From positions 1 to 43,652 of the forward strand of contig JADRCO010000206.1 of the NCBI GenBank assembly GCA_021464525.1: 43,652 bases of DNA. Reading direction: 5' to 3'. This stretch comes from Rhizophagus sp. LPA8_4_AMF (lineage: Eukaryota > Glomeromycota > Glomeromycetes > Glomerales > Glomeraceae). Positions 11,525 to 23,984 of this stretch are shown piece by piece. A program made the position numbers and the translations under genes. The notes beneath the pieces are model-generated. The model was not told where the DNA came from. It searched no databases and was given only the letters and a program-made list of their open reading frames with translations. Positions within the stretch are counted from its first letter, which is position 1. Each line of letters begins with the position of its first letter.

Positions 11525-13069
11525 ATGAAGAAAACTATTCTTGCTATTGGCTCCACAGGCCTTGGCAAGACAACAATGGCCCGTTTGCTTTGTGAAATAG
11601 ACATTGAGAGTTCAAATAGTACTAAATCTGGAACTAGAGAAGCAATAATATATGAAACGGATGAATTTTTATATATTGATACTTGTGGATTTGGTGATTC
11701 ATTTGGTACGACAAATGAAGAAATATTTCATGATATGATGCGTTTATTTCAGAGACATGGAAAAAATGATATCTTTAATATCGATACAATATTATGGTTT
11801 TGTTGTGAGAGTGGAAAAGAAATGAATCCTCTACAACGTGAGGCTAACTTTATCCAACGTTTTATCGAATATACTGATGGATATAAACCAGTAGATTTAT
11901 GGAAAAATGTCTTAATTATAACAAAGGGAATTTTCCCATCGCATGAGTTAATTAATGGTCCAAAATCTGCTGCAAAGAATGCTTGTCAAGCCTTTTCAAA
12001 TATGCAAATTGATGAAGATTCTTTCTTCGTTAAACATTTTCCATGTTGGATCTATGATATCAAAGGTCTCACCAAAGAAAGTGCACGATGGGCTAAAATG
12101 GATTCTGAAACTCGTTTCGAATTTAATTGTTATCGTGAGGATGAAATAAAATCAAAAATTCAACATTTGATTCCAAATTTTAATCCAATATCTGTCCACT
12201 TTAGACAAGGAAAATGTCAAAAATGTAATGCGATCGGTGATCCGAGACTTTTCACCGCACAATGTCATACTACATTAATTTTTAAACATTCTATAGAAAT
12301 CGAATATTTTCATCCTGAACAAATAGTTCATTTTCATTCAGGTAGTAAGTTCTTTGATCATGAACCTGATGAAATTTCAATCAAAAATTTTTTTGAAAAT
12401 ATGCTAGGTAGCAATCCTACAAAGCTTCCTGAGTCTCAAGTTTCAAGTGAAATAGGGGAAGAAATTATTGAAGAATGCAAACCAGATTTGACTGTTAATC
12501 AATTACAAGCAACACCAGAGTCACAACCGTCTCGTACGTCACGAGTAATTTCGTACGTATCTAAAGCGGCGTCAAAAGTATCACAAGTAGTAGTGTCATC
12601 ATCAATATTACCGTCAATAGCCTTTGCTAGAACTTCATTTGTTTCTGGTAGTGTGGGTTTAAGAGGTGGTTCTACGAGTGGTTCTCCATCAGGTTATCTT
12701 CTTTCAGCTGCAGGTACTTCAGTAGCTGTTCTTGCCATTTGTGTCGGAGGAGCTGTATATTATTATGAGACAAAAAATATCTCTTGTAAGAGGTGTAAAA
12801 AATTAGTTGGAGAAAGAGGTTGTATTGAAAAATGTGGTAATTGCAAAGAAGAATGGGGAAAATCTGGTTGTGCAATCGGATACGGATGTTGTAAACAAGA
12901 TGAGGGGAAGCCTGGATGTCAAGCACGTGAAAAGTGCACAATGTGTCAAGAAGCTGCGATCGAATTAAATTCCCAAGGATGTACGCAATATTGCGTGAAG
13001 TGCAAAGAAATGTGGAATACGCCGGGTTGTGATCCTTCCTTCGAACACAATGTGGTGATAATGGATTAA
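11525..13069 (+). CDS. AIG1-like P-loop GTPase with membrane segment and Cys-rich tail (copy 2)
   Basis: This is a single exon of 514 residues, a clear tandem paralog of the gene 1.5 kb upstream. G1 is GSTGLGKT (9-16), G3 is DTCG (52-55), and IITKG is at 131-135. The CQKC pair is at 231/234. A longer Ser-rich linker (about 330-390), including VVVSSSILPS and GGSTSGSPSG, leads to a hydrophobic segment YLLSAAGTSVAVLAICVGGA (391-410). The Cys-rich tail (421-502) is followed by the shared C-terminus VVIMD. Relative to copy 1 it has about ten extra residues after GLTK (ESARWAKMDSETRFEF region). The membrane and Cys-rich parts are almost invariant while the linker has diverged. This suggests both ends are under selection and the linker is free. 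The function is unknown and the GTPase fold call is secure. Confidence 0.85.
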   Translation: MKKTILAIGSTGLGKTTMARLLCEIDIESSNSTKSGTREAIIYETDEFLYIDTCGFGDSFGTTNEEIFHDMMRLFQRHGKNDIFNIDTILWFCCESGKEMNPLQREANFIQRFIEYTDGYKPVDLWKNVLIITKGIFPSHELINGPKSAAKNACQAFSNMQIDEDSFFVKHFPCWIYDIKGLTKESARWAKMDSETRFEFNCYREDEIKSKIQHLIPNFNPISVHFRQGKCQKCNAIGDPRLFTAQCHTTLIFKHSIEIEYFHPEQIVHFHSGSKFFDHEPDEISIKNFFENMLGSNPTKLPESQVSSEIGEEIIEECKPDLTVNQLQATPESQPSRTSRVISYVSKAASKVSQVVVSSSILPSIAFARTSFVSGSVGLRGGSTSGSPSGYLLSAAGTSVAVLAICVGGAVYYYETKNISCKRCKKLVGERGCIEKCGNCKEEWGKSGCAIGYGCCKQDEGKPGCQAREKCTMCQEAAIELNSQGCTQYCVKCKEMWNTPGCDPSFEHNVVIMD

Positions 13070-13470
13070 ATTCGTTTTTTTATATTATTGAATATACATA
13101 CAATATACTAAATGCTTATTATAAAGCTGATGTACTCATTTTATATCACTTTTATTGTTCATATTTTTCATGATTAAAAAATAAAGACAATCACTTTTTA
13201 TTGTAATTCGTTTTATCATTTATTATTATTACTTCAAGGATTGGATAATGAAATCGATAACGTGACATAAATTCATTTTTTTTTATTTTTTTAAAAAAAA
13301 TACGTTTAATACTATTATTTGAATATTTGCCAATTTGGCATCATGTAAAATTTGGCATAATAATCTCAACGCTCCAATGACAAATTCTTATAATAATAAG
13401 ACTAATTTAAAATACAACTTTCAAGGTTCTCTTTAGTATTATACTGTATATATCAATTAACAGAAAAATT
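13070..13470 (+). repeat. 3' flank of GTPase copy 2
   Basis: This is the counterpart of 9984-10370 and defines the downstream limit of the tandem duplication at roughly 13470. After this point the two flanks no longer align by eye. Confidence 0.65.
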
Positions 13471-15260
13471 CAATCACAATCATTAATTTCGATGAAATCG
13501 AATTGGTTCGATAAAAAAAAAATTTCAGGTGATTTGTATAATTAAATAGCATAAATAGTTGACCGCACGGTAAACGGGAACTTTATTTTAAGTTCGTATT
13601 TTAGTGAATAAAAAGATTTCTTTATGGTAAAATAAGTATCGTGATTCAGGGATCATTACAAGTTTTTAAAAGTCGGAAATGTGATAGCAACCAATTAGAT
13701 TTATATAAAGTTTTTTTGATGCTGGCGCATTTTTTTTCTCTTGTTTTTTTTTATGTATGGTGAGGACTTCGAGGCATTTTATTTTATAATTTTACACGAT
13801 AATTAATGTGGTAAGCTTTATTATATATATAATAGGATTTCTCGCCAAACACATAATATACAGTATGCAAGAAATCGTTTAATAAAAAAGATTTTTTTGC
13901 TTAAATAAAAATTTAGTTCATATTCTTTGCTATCATAAATATATTATATAGAGTGAAACGGCTAATTTTAGTTTTAATTTTTTATATTAACATTAATTTT
14001 ACACATTAAATTTTTTTTATACATTCCCGCGTTAACAGCCCTTGTAAAAAAAGTCGATCCGTTTTTATATTCCATCTTTTTTCCATAAAAGGCTCATATT
14101 TCCGGAATTAATAACCTTATATTCATGGAATTTATCAAATTATTTACATTTTCCGTGAATGGATCCGCGAAAGGTTGGAGCGTTTTTTTTTTCTGCCTGA
14201 CATAGTATTATATTTATTATATTACTTTATCTAATAACCTTTAATGTAGGACTCTGTGATGCATCGCAGTTATAAATTATTTTGGTCATAGGACAACAAC
14301 TCTCATTAATATATCTCATAAAAATAGAAATAAATTATAAATTTGTCTAATCATTTATATAGACTTCTCTCGTAATTGATTATTCGGTAAATATGCCGAA
14401 TGATTGGCATTCTACCTGTTAACCAATTTTGTCAACTTTATTTGATTTGTTATTATCGTATGTATTATATGCCTTTACCAACCTAAAATTCCTGATATAT
14501 GTCCAGGAATTGCTTTGATATTTCTGATAAAATACAAAGAAACTATGAAACATTTGGTGTTTGATAATCCTAAATATAGATATAATAATTTCTGATAGAT
14601 TCGCCATCGAGTAAATGGTAGTAAATTACTGCTTATAACATTATGATATCCCTTTGATAAGAAGTGTCTTTCTTTTTCTCATTGTATTCTGAATAAATTT
14701 TCGTATTATTAAATATCCAATCGCTAATATAAGTTAAAAATAAATAAATATATATATAATGAGAGTCTCAATTCTGCCCACAATTTTTAATTTAAAAATA
14801 ATTCTGTATTTCAATCATAAAAAATTAATCTTTTTGTTTTTACTTTAGATTAAAAAATTGATGTCTAAATCATTATTAAAAATTAAAATTGAAAGGGAGA
14901 AAATTTATTGAGTTTTCTCTTATAAAATCTTTTTTAACATATTTTCCTATTGACTGATATTGGGACTTTTAAGAGTATGCATCTTATATTTAAGTTAATC
15001 AAGTTTTAGGAAAAAAAACAGTTAAATTGATTCCAAACCTTCGTGAACCATGTGTTTTGTAATCCTACAAGCTCTTTATACTTAATTTATCCATGTAGAA
15101 CGATATCTTATTTTTAAATATTTTTTACGATAAACTGATTAAATTTTAATAAACAATTTTGTTTATTATATTTAATATTGTCTAATTTGTAGATTAAAAA
15201 ACAAAAATTGGTCTAATGAATTAACAATTGAAAAAACGTTTTACAATTTTGATAACATTG
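13471..15260. other. Intergenic, nothing clear
   Basis: AT-rich sequence with short unconvincing frames only (for example 14419-14607 minus). No repeat with clear ends was found. Confidence 0.45.
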
Positions 15261-15420
15261 TGAAGTACTTCTAAACTTATTTTGTGCGTATTGATAAACC
15301 TTCAGATTTCCATACCAATAAATTTGCTTTAACTATATAATATCTGATATATCCTAAATTTGCTGATTTTGATAAAATTTAAATACCATTTGTGTATCAA
15401 TTTTAGTTCAAATACAATAC
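15261..15420 (-). pseudogene. Decayed Sel1-repeat C-terminal fragment
   Basis: The sequence aligns with the 3' end of the kinase-Sel1 gene that ends at 19854. Matching stretches are TTATTTTGTGC, TTCCATACCAATAAAT, ATCCTAAATTTGCTGATTT and TCAATTTTAGTTCAAATAC (gene: ACCTTAGTTCCAATAC). About 70 bases of the gene are missing in the middle and the frame is not maintained. It is an old, isolated remnant of another member of this family on the same strand, without kinase exons nearby. Confidence 0.7.
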
Positions 15421-15911
15421 TAAATATGTTGGAAAGCTATTATTCGCTTGAAAGCTTATAAGGGAGACGTAAATTTTCAACATCCAATTCCTTGTAACTT
15501 CTATTAGCAAATCGTACTTCAGAGTAGCGTGTCATATGCTTTTCTTCCTATTAGATATTAAACCTTCTTTTGTCAAATAGACACATAATTGTAATTATTT
15601 ATGATTAGGTTGTGTGAACATTATTATTATTTTAAATAATGTAATAATTATAGTTGACCACTTACCACTCATTTGATAACCGCCTCGTGCATATTGGCAT
15701 ATCAGTCCAATCCTTAGGCAGGAAAAAACGGTCAACTTTAAATAATCTGTACCACATAAAAGCAGTGTTGGTTTTGGAGAGATTTTTAGGATTTGATAAA
15801 GTTTTAGACAAACTTTCCAATACTGCCTAAAAGTATAATCAAATATGTCAAAATCTCACAAACAAAATAAATAAATTAGTTGTAAAGCTTCAACGGTTTG
15901 TTCATACCATG

Positions 15912-16513
15912 AAAATCAAGCATCACCAAGAACACTCCTGTATTGTATGCTCGCAACTTCAAAAATCATGTGGCCAGAATTAACAAGATGTATGGCTGAC
16001 ATTAAGGCGGACAAAGTATCCCAGATATAAAAGAATACTGTCCATGTCCCATGACAACACTGCCCACAACTCATACATTCTCAAATTGATATACAATAGG
16101 TTAAGAGAATTGGTTTCTGTAATAATAATGTTATTATAAAGACGAACCATACTAGCAACATTTTTAATGTTATTAGTATGCTTTCATGTAGGGGCACCGG
16201 ATTTTGCGCCTTCCCCACAGATAAGAGGATAATTTCCACATCATTAATGTAACCTATACCATCTGTATGAATCTGACCATGCAAAGCTATCTCCCCTCTA
16301 CATAAAGTTACACCATCAATTAGCATAATCAGCGATATTGTTTATTGTTTAAAAAAAAACTTACTATATAATTTATCTTTCCAAAGATCCATAGAGCTGA
16401 ATCGATGATCGGATGGTGAACTAGTGTTGTAAGATCATGTACAGTATCACACAAAAATTTGATGTCCCGTCCAATATATTGTTCCAATTTATTAATGTTA
16501 TATATAAATCATA
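15912..16513 (-). pseudogene. Spliced coding relic of unknown family
   Basis: The first coding-like segment (16513-16365) reads NINKLEQYIGRDIKFLCDTV and later SALWIFGKINYI. A phase-compatible intron follows: GTAAGT donor at 16364, CTAAT branch-like word, TAG acceptor at 16298. The second segment (16297-16081) reads RGEIALHGQIHTDGIGYIND and then KAQNPVPLHESI. A stop follows, but coding-like text in the same frame continues to about 15912 (SAIHLVNSGHMIFEVASIQY). This reads like a piece of a real gene with decay. I cannot name the family. The RGEI-LHG-I-TDGIG segment should be distinctive in a search. Confidence 0.45.
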
Positions 16514-19500
16514 TATCCTCTTATGATGAAATTTTGTCCTGGATATCAACAAATATCTTGTCCAAGTCCTGGATAGTCCAATCCCGTCCCATCCAAGGAC
16601 AATATCCCAGCCCTATCCACAACACTGCATAAAGGATTTAGTGCATTTAATGAAATGCTTTTAAACTAAATAAATAATAAATTTTGAGTATTGTTAAAAT
16701 TTAGTTATAAGTAAAAGAATGACCTTACAATTGAACTAAGGTCCGTTTAAGGCGTTTGAGGAACCTTTTAGCATTTTTTATTATTAGTAATTCTTCGTCA
16801 TTGATTGTTAATTCTTCCACTGCATCACCCCATCCTTCGGAACCACAGTCAACATTAAAGAAATTAGTTAATCATCCGTAATTCGTTGATTGAATCAAAA
16901 ATCTGATGGAGAATTTGTTGATACAATCATCGTCAATTAATAATGAGAATATGCCAATTTCTCGTCTACAGCAGACGCTGCACATTCCTCTTGGAAAATG
17001 TTTACCACGAACGCCATCTATTAATTAATAAAAAAAAATCGATAAAACCACTAATATATACAAGCAGTAATTAAGAATTAGGCTGACCTCATCCCTGTCT
17101 TTACGTTCATCATTATCGTGGTTCATAATAATATTTTGCGTCATCAAAAAATCGTTTACGCTTCCTCATTCTAAGAAAAGAAATTTATGAGTATAATAAG
17201 TACTCCAAAAAAATTTTAATTTGATTGATTGATGAAAATATAGTTAACCACATTTGCTAGTGTATAAAGTATCTTCAGAGAAGTAAAACACCAGTAAGAG
17301 ACCACATATATTCACATGAATGGGCATTAGAATAGGGTTTTTGAATGTTTTGAGGAAGGTACATAGTCAGACCTAAACAAATTCATAAAAGCCACATACC
17401 TACCAACCTTGCAATTTTGAAGTCCAGGTCGAAATTCCTAAAAAAAGTGAAATGAAACGTTAGTTATGTTGACTAACGTTCTCAATTTTAAAAAATAACG
17501 TTTCTCTCACCTTCCTAAGCACCCTTCCAAGTCATTCTATCAGTTCCAAAGTTCCGAAGGCCGAAGGGCTACTATAAAAACCAAAAAAAAATAGTTTATT
17601 TTATAATAAAAAAAAGATCAGATATCTGATGATCCGATAATCTAATACGTTTGGCGTAGAACTGTACGGTAGCTAATAATGGGATAAAATATTTCCATCG
17701 ATCTTATAAACTTAGCACGTACCATTATATTATCCTCTGCATAATTTATTATTCCTGCGTTAGAACAAGAACTGCTATTATATGATTTAAGGACCCTTAA
17801 ATCTTGATCTAAGACATTAGTTGTCTTTTTCAAGGGCCTTTATGATATTTGAGATATTCTAATAAGCTTTGTTTATTATTATTTGTAACTCTCTTCCAGT
17901 ACTTTAATGAAATATTAATTGTTAAGTATATTGTAATAATGTAGCAAGCATATTTTCATTATAATTATCAGGTTCGTTTAGTTCCCTTTCACAACTTTTC
18001 TTCAATCTCATTTTTAACGATGCATAAAAAATTTCTACATAAAGCAAAAATTCCAACGCAAAAGCAAATAAAAAAAAAATTTTTGCCACAAGTGTTACCA
18101 CAGTCACCTCTCCCATTATAGGCAGATGGTTTTTTTCGGTAAGATAATTAAATATTAACTATCTTTTTTAAAAGCTTAATATAGTATTCAACAGGATTTG
18201 ATTATTCCAGATAGCAAATAAGTATTTACTTAAAATGAAATTTTGAGTTGTATTTTTAAATAATTTAATTTCTCAGAAATAAAAAAATTGAAGATATATA
18301 CCCGAGAATAATGATTCTAAAGTTGATAATTGGTAAGAATATTATCTTTACTGTATAATTTATTCAAACATAATTCTGCTAATTCTATTTTTTTTAATTA
18401 AAAGATATCTTTTTAATTTATTTTTTATTATTAGATTAAAACCAGAACTAAACTTGCAATGACATCGACATTATAGTTAAAAATATTCGCATTATTTTTA
18501 GAATTAATAAACTATTAACTAGAATAGAAAGTTTCATATATCATTAGTTTAATTCATTTTACATTTCTTACTATTTCTACCTATAATGAAGTTTAAAATA
18601 GCATATTGTAATAAATTTAATTGCAATTGAATGATTCAAAATAATTTAAGTGATAGTTTTCTTATATTGCTACTTACGCAATTTTATCAATAACTTATTT
18701 TTGACATATGACGTATTAAGATTTAAGAAATACTATATCCATTACACGAACTTTATAATAGAATTAAAAGGACATTACTTTTAGAATCCACAAACTTAAT
18801 ATAAAGAAAATTCTAATTGATTTAATCTTATATATATATGATATCGGTTATAGCAATCGATAATTGACGACTTAATTAATACAAAAAATTCAAATGCAAA
18901 ATTTTGATAATTCATTTCATACAGTAATTTGCAAAATATTAAATGTTTAATTAAAGACTGTTTTACTGAATTTATACAGCAGTTTGAATGAAGAACAAAC
19001 TTGAGATCATCGAGTAATAAATACTTAAATGATTGAAAGTGCAAATATAAATTAGACTGATAAGTTTAATGTACCTTTTTCTAAAAGAATATATAGAAAT
19101 ATACAGTACGTTCCTCTATATCCGAACCACAGGCAATTGATTTATAAAAAAAAAATTTTTTTTCTATTGCTTTGCTAGTTTTCCTTCAAAATATTTATTG
19201 ATAGAATGTTTGTCTTTAGAAATTCAGTTATTTATTATACTTGACTCTGAATTTTGTGTAACAAAATTTATTTAATTTTTAAAAAACTATAATATACGCA
19301 TTATAAATCATTTATTTCTTCACAACGGATCGGGCGTCATGCTGCGGCAATTCGGCAAGTGAGAACTCTGATGGGTACTTTAGATGGTTATATTTTGTAA
19401 TGTGACACATGATCTAAATTTTAATAAATGATTGGTCCATATCTTTCAAATATACATTTTTATCATATCGTATTTTTTGTCACGAACGTTACGCCTTTAA

Positions 19501-19687
19501 CACAGTCAATATTGATCTATAAATATATTTATTTGTTCAAAAGGAAGAAAATTTCTCACAAAGTTTTCTTTGAACTATTTTTTTTTTTTAACCATTGTTT
19601 AAAAGCAAAAAAAAAATTCATAAAGAAAATAAGCATCTTAAGTCGGATCAAAATCCTCACAAGTTTTGTAGTCTTAGAACGACATTA
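16514..19687. other. Gene-poor stretch with minor coding-like pieces
   Basis: At 16530-16620 there are clustered TCCAGGAC/TCCTTGG/TGGGACGGG words, a short degraded repeat. On the minus strand, 16730-17160 holds coding-like frames (MTQNIIMNHDNDERKDRDE near 17090-17147; MAFVVNIFQEECAASAVDEK near 16935-17015). They could be spliced pieces of one decayed gene, unrecognised. At 17457-17479 there is a perfect 8-bp hairpin ACGTTAGT/ACTAACGT. From 17640 to 19687 nothing convincing is visible apart from a GC-richer block at about 19324-19375 of unknown origin. Confidence 0.4.
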
Positions 19688-19853
19688 TATATATTCAGTT
19701 AATAATATTTCTATAAGAATAATTATTAAATTTTAATAAGATTTTTATTTATTATATTTTAAAGTGCTATATTTATTATTCGTAAATATATATATATATA
19801 CACATTGTAGTAAATTTATTTAGATATCAAGAGAAAGAATTCATTTTAAATTA

Positions 19854-22115
19854 TTAATTTTTATGAAGTTTTTTTAATTTATTTTGTGCTTCCTGATAAC
19901 CTTGTTTGGCAGATTTTTCATACCAATAAATCGCTTTATCTATATCTTTTATAATTCCATCTCCATATTTATACATATTACCAAGATTATATTGTGCTGT
20001 AATACATCCTAAATTTGCTGATTTTTGATATAATTCAAATGCTTTTTGTTTATCAACCTTAGTTCCAATACCTTTATAATAACAATATCCTAACATCGTT
20101 ATTCCACCTGAATATCCTTCTCTAGCTGATTGATTAAACAATTTAAAAGATTTATTATAATCTTTTTCAACACCCTCTCCATTTATATAACATCTGCCTA
20201 AATTAAACATAGCTATTGTATTTCCATTATTTGCAGCTTTTTCATACCAATAAAAAGCCTTTTCTAAATCTTTTTTAATACCTATTCCATGTTCATAAAG
20301 ATAACCAATCTCTGATTGTCCATGAGAGAAATTATTATTAGCAGATTTTTCATAATATTCAAAAGCTAATCCTTCATTTTTTATAGTCCCATTTCCATAT
20401 TGATAACAATTTCCAGTAAAATATTGTGCAAATGTATGATCTTTTTCTGACGCATTAATAAATAAATTGAATGCAATCTTATAATCACGTTTTGTTTCAA
20501 TTCCATAAAAATTAAAATAACCAAGTAAAAATATTGTATTTGAATTATTTTGATTACTTAATAACCAATTATAAACTTCTTGCAAATCAATATTGTAATC
20601 ATTAAAATAATCAATAACTTTATGTTTTAATGACTGCGATTCAATTCTTTTATTTGCTACTTTAATTAAATAATCATTTAATTCATTAACTATTATGTCA
20701 AAACCTTTTTCAAATGAAACTTTCTCTCGTTCATTTGATAATGTTATAGGATCGATTTCTTTTATATTTATTTTATCAAAATACTGAATAAATTGAGATA
20801 ATTCTCTTTGTGATCCTGAGTTAACATTAAGTTCTTGATTGCTTTCTATTATTACATCAGTTTTTGTAATGATTGCTTTCAACCAATCAACTACTTGAAA
20901 TATGTTTGGACGATTATCTGGCTCACCATCCCAACATTCTAAATAAAAATAATTTAAAGATTAATTAAAATTATATCCATTATTATGATTAAATTTAAAA
21001 TTTTTACTTACTAGTATATATTTTTACGTAATTATCGGGTGTATCAGGAATAAATGCTTCTCTAAGACCTTGTGCAATTTCTAAAGTTAAACTTATATCA
21101 TATCGTTCACTTTCAGAATAAAAAGGAGATCGCCCACTTGATATTTCCCATAATAATACTCCAATACTGTAAACATCGCTTTTTTCATTTAATGAATATA
21201 TTTGTGTTGTTTGGTCATTATTATTTCTTTGTCTATTAAAGCTTTTTGGATCAATGTAAGGAACTAATTTAGATTGAAAATCAGATGATGTTCTAATTCT
21301 TTTTGATAATCCGAAATCTGACAATTTGATCATGTTTTGATGAACTAATATATTGTCAGAATGCTATTAAAAATGAATAAAAATGAATATATTAAATAAA
21401 TAAATACAAATATAACGTTATAGACAAATAATAAATTTATTACCAAATTATGATGAACAATCCCCTTATTATGTAAGCATGAAATAGCGCAAGCTAGCTG
21501 GTACGCCATAAGGTATTTATCATTCCATGTAAGTTTATAAAAGTTATTCTTCAAATAGCCTCGAAGACTACCACCGTCTGCATATTCCATTACCAACATA
21601 TAATTAATATTATCATGATTTCCTAAAACAAAAAAAAAACTAATCGTTAAAAATGTATTTTTACGAGCGAAATTCAATTATATTACGTTTAAAATTTTAT
21701 AATACCTGATTCAAATTTTGTTATTCCATGACAACGCATAATATTATCGTGAAGATCTACCTCGCGTTGAATCTTTATCTTTAATTAATAAATTCGAATT
21801 TTTGAAATAAATATAATATACTAATAATACAAATAAAAAAAAAAAAAAATTTATTGCATATTAAATTACCTCACGAATAATTTCTTTCACAGTGATGTTG
21901 TCAAGATTAAAAAAAGATTTTAACGCAAATAATTTTTCTGAATTTTTCCATTTTGCATGGTACACTCTTCCAAAACTTCCGTCACCAATTTGTTGAAAGT
22001 TACTAAATTGTTTGTATTCATAAAATTTTAAATGTTCTTTAACGATAGTTTCTTCAATCCAATTAATCCATTCATTCATACTTTCGGTGTCTTGCATTTC
22101 GATATTGTCAGACAT
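19854..22115 (-). CDS. Kinase-Sel1 fusion, predicted pseudokinase (unit A)
   Basis: Five exons fit GT...AG and phase: 22115-21870, 21778-21706, 21622-21444, 21363-21012 and 20938-19854, giving 644 residues. The protein-kinase domain spans about 35-300. It has glycine loop IGDGSFGRV (43-51), ALK with K66, SDFGLS with D182, [18 protein letters not shown], and [11 protein letters not shown] near the end. The catalytic loop reads IVHHNLHSDNILV: the HRD motif is H163-H164-N165, so the catalytic Asp is absent. After a linker of about 110 residues come six Sel1 repeats (about 415-640), e.g. [20 protein letters not shown], ending in a partial seventh. Sel1 arrays are alpha-helical solenoids for protein binding. 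The likely role is a catalytically dead signalling scaffold. Tyrosine-kinase-like kinase plus Sel1 fusions are hugely expanded in Glomeromycotina (family knowledge). Confidence 0.88.
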
Positions 22116-22222
22116 AATGAATAATAATTTGGCTGAAAAAGGTATTAAGAATGAAATGATTGAACGGTCAAAGTTGAAAATTTTGTCGGCTATTGTGCAA
22201 AATAATAGCCTAGCTATTTACG

Positions 22223-22283
22223 CTCCGATTATAGTTGCACAGCGCCAACTAGTATAATGACCATTAGACGCAGTACCGCAGTA
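22223..22283 (-). promoter_or_regulatory. Bipartite upstream motif of kinase-Sel1 unit A
   Basis: Read on the gene strand, block 1 TACTGCGGTACT (22272-22283) is followed after 28 bases by block 2, G then CTGTGCAACT then ATAATCGGAG (22223-22243), about 107 bases before the ATG. CGTAAATAGC directly after block 2 may act as a weak TATA box. Block 1 is identical in unit B and in GTPase copy 2. Confidence 0.65.
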
Positions 22284-22720
22284 CCGACGTTTGGGTGTCA
22301 ATCATTTGACAAGATTATACAGTATATTTTTTTTGTTTAATACGAATTATTATATCATAAAAAATTTTTAAATTAGTATTACTTTTTTTTAAAAATACAA
22401 ATTAAACTAGAAAATTGAAATTAATTATACTAGGGAACGTTAAGTCCAGTGCTCACTCACTTTATCGAGATCATTATTCAATGACAGAATCAATCATCTT
22501 TCGACTAATACTGCAAGCGGGATATTCTGTATCGTCATGTCTTCGCTTCTTCCTTGTTGATTACTGTGTAATATACATTTTATTCAAAATAAACTATATG
22601 CGGTCAAAGATTCAAACCAAATTATTAGATAAAATAAGGATTGTATTAATTTTAAATACTTTTAATAAAACATTTTTAGACTTGAAAAATAAAGCTATCT
22701 CTTTTTTTTGGATGCTAAAT

Positions 22721-23984
22721 TATAATAATTGAATGATCATTCGTTTATTGGAAAGCTTGATAGAAGCATAAATTTATTATGGCAGGCTTCTTAAGTCTTG
22801 TAGTCACGTCATTAATTGACCATTGATAAAATTTTTTTGCCTCATTAGCATGTCCAGTATTAATTTTGTTGAGCTCTGCAGGAAAATCATAACTACGATC
22901 CCGAAATTTTTTTAGTGAACATCACTGGACCAGCAAGAAAAATAAAGCTGAAAAAGCCAAAAATATCATGTCTTCCGAAATATTAATAAAAGGAAAACTG
23001 GACATGGTTAGATAAATTGATGCGTAGTAAATTTATTGTTTATTGGTGGATCGATGTTTGACTCGTTTAGAAAATAACGCGGTTTTCTGCGTAGTTATTG
23101 AAACTAGATGCGTTTAACAGTTAGCGCTAAAAAGAAAATCCGATGAAATTACGGTTATATGCGAAACTGATTAACATAATAACCATAAATACTGTTACCC
23201 TAATTCCCCCTATCTCATTGAAACTGCAAAAAAGAAAAAAAAAATTGGATTGAATAAAAAAAAATCTTACCCTTCCTAACAAAAACGAATGAAGAATAAT
23301 GAGTGATTAATCTATGCACGTAATTTAAATGAACTAACGCCTCATTAATAATTCAAAGTTGTGTAACGAAAATTTATGCCATACAAATATGACGAAAGCG
23401 ATACGAAATATTTTCTAAAAATAAATGTGGTGCAAAATGTCACGCGGTCACATGACTAGTTTTATTACGAGGCAACATAGAAAAGAATTACAATTCGGGC
23501 TATAGCCGTAAATACATGATGTTTCTATGCTCACTTAACCCCTATGCTCGAAAACAGTAGCAAGTTTATCATTTCGCCGGCTGAAAAAAAAAATGTCCAG
23601 AAAAAGATAAACGGGCCTGATAATTTGGAAATATAATATTACACTTCAGAAGAAATAATGGCTTATATGTGTCGCACAGTCTATCGTACGATAGCACGAA
23701 TAATATGCTACATATTTATTTCAGATCAGTTACATACCCAGTTACATAAATACAGAAACGAGGTTACAACTTACAAATGTAAAGTTGCGCATCTGATTTT
23801 AAAACATCTATAACATCAATGATTATGTGGCAGCAAATTCAAACATAACTAATAATCTAAATGTATCAGATTGCATTATTTTGTTATAGTTTTCTTGTTT
23901 TTTTTTAATATAGTTGCTTATAACGTCTTTTCATTCTGTCATTTCATATAATTTTTAGCTCTTTTGGATTTTTTTCTAATTTAA
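22721..23984. other. Intergenic, nothing clear
   Basis: AT-rich sequence with some CG-containing words but no coding-like frame, no inverted repeat and no similarity to other parts of the window that I could see. The frame at 22415-22732 just before it lies in the duplicated upstream region and is not conserved in unit B. Confidence 0.45.

Larger units (their letters stand above)
19688..22720. repeat. Segmental duplication, unit A (kinase-Sel1 gene plus flanks)
   Basis: The whole unit is related to 32276-35490. The downstream edge shares TATATTCAGTTAATAAT (19688 versus 32276). The coding part matches exon by exon. The upstream edge shares GAAATTAATTATACTAGGGAACGTTA (in pieces) near 22420 and 35180, and weaker identity through the CTTTTAATAAAA word near 22660 and 35450. 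Both copies have the same orientation and lie about 12.6 kb apart. Confidence 0.85.

Noticed and set aside
17457-17479. ACGTTAGT hairpin as a mobile element end
   Set aside because: The stem is only 8 bp with a 7-base loop and no flanking duplication.
19428-19736. 102-codon plus-strand frame
   Set aside because: Composition is Phe/Ile/Lys-rich as expected for translated AT-rich DNA. Its end overlaps the duplicated 3' flank and is not conserved in unit B.
22415-22732. 105-codon frame on the plus strand as a gene
   Set aside because: It lies in the duplicated upstream region of the kinase-Sel1 gene and the matching part of unit B does not keep the frame.
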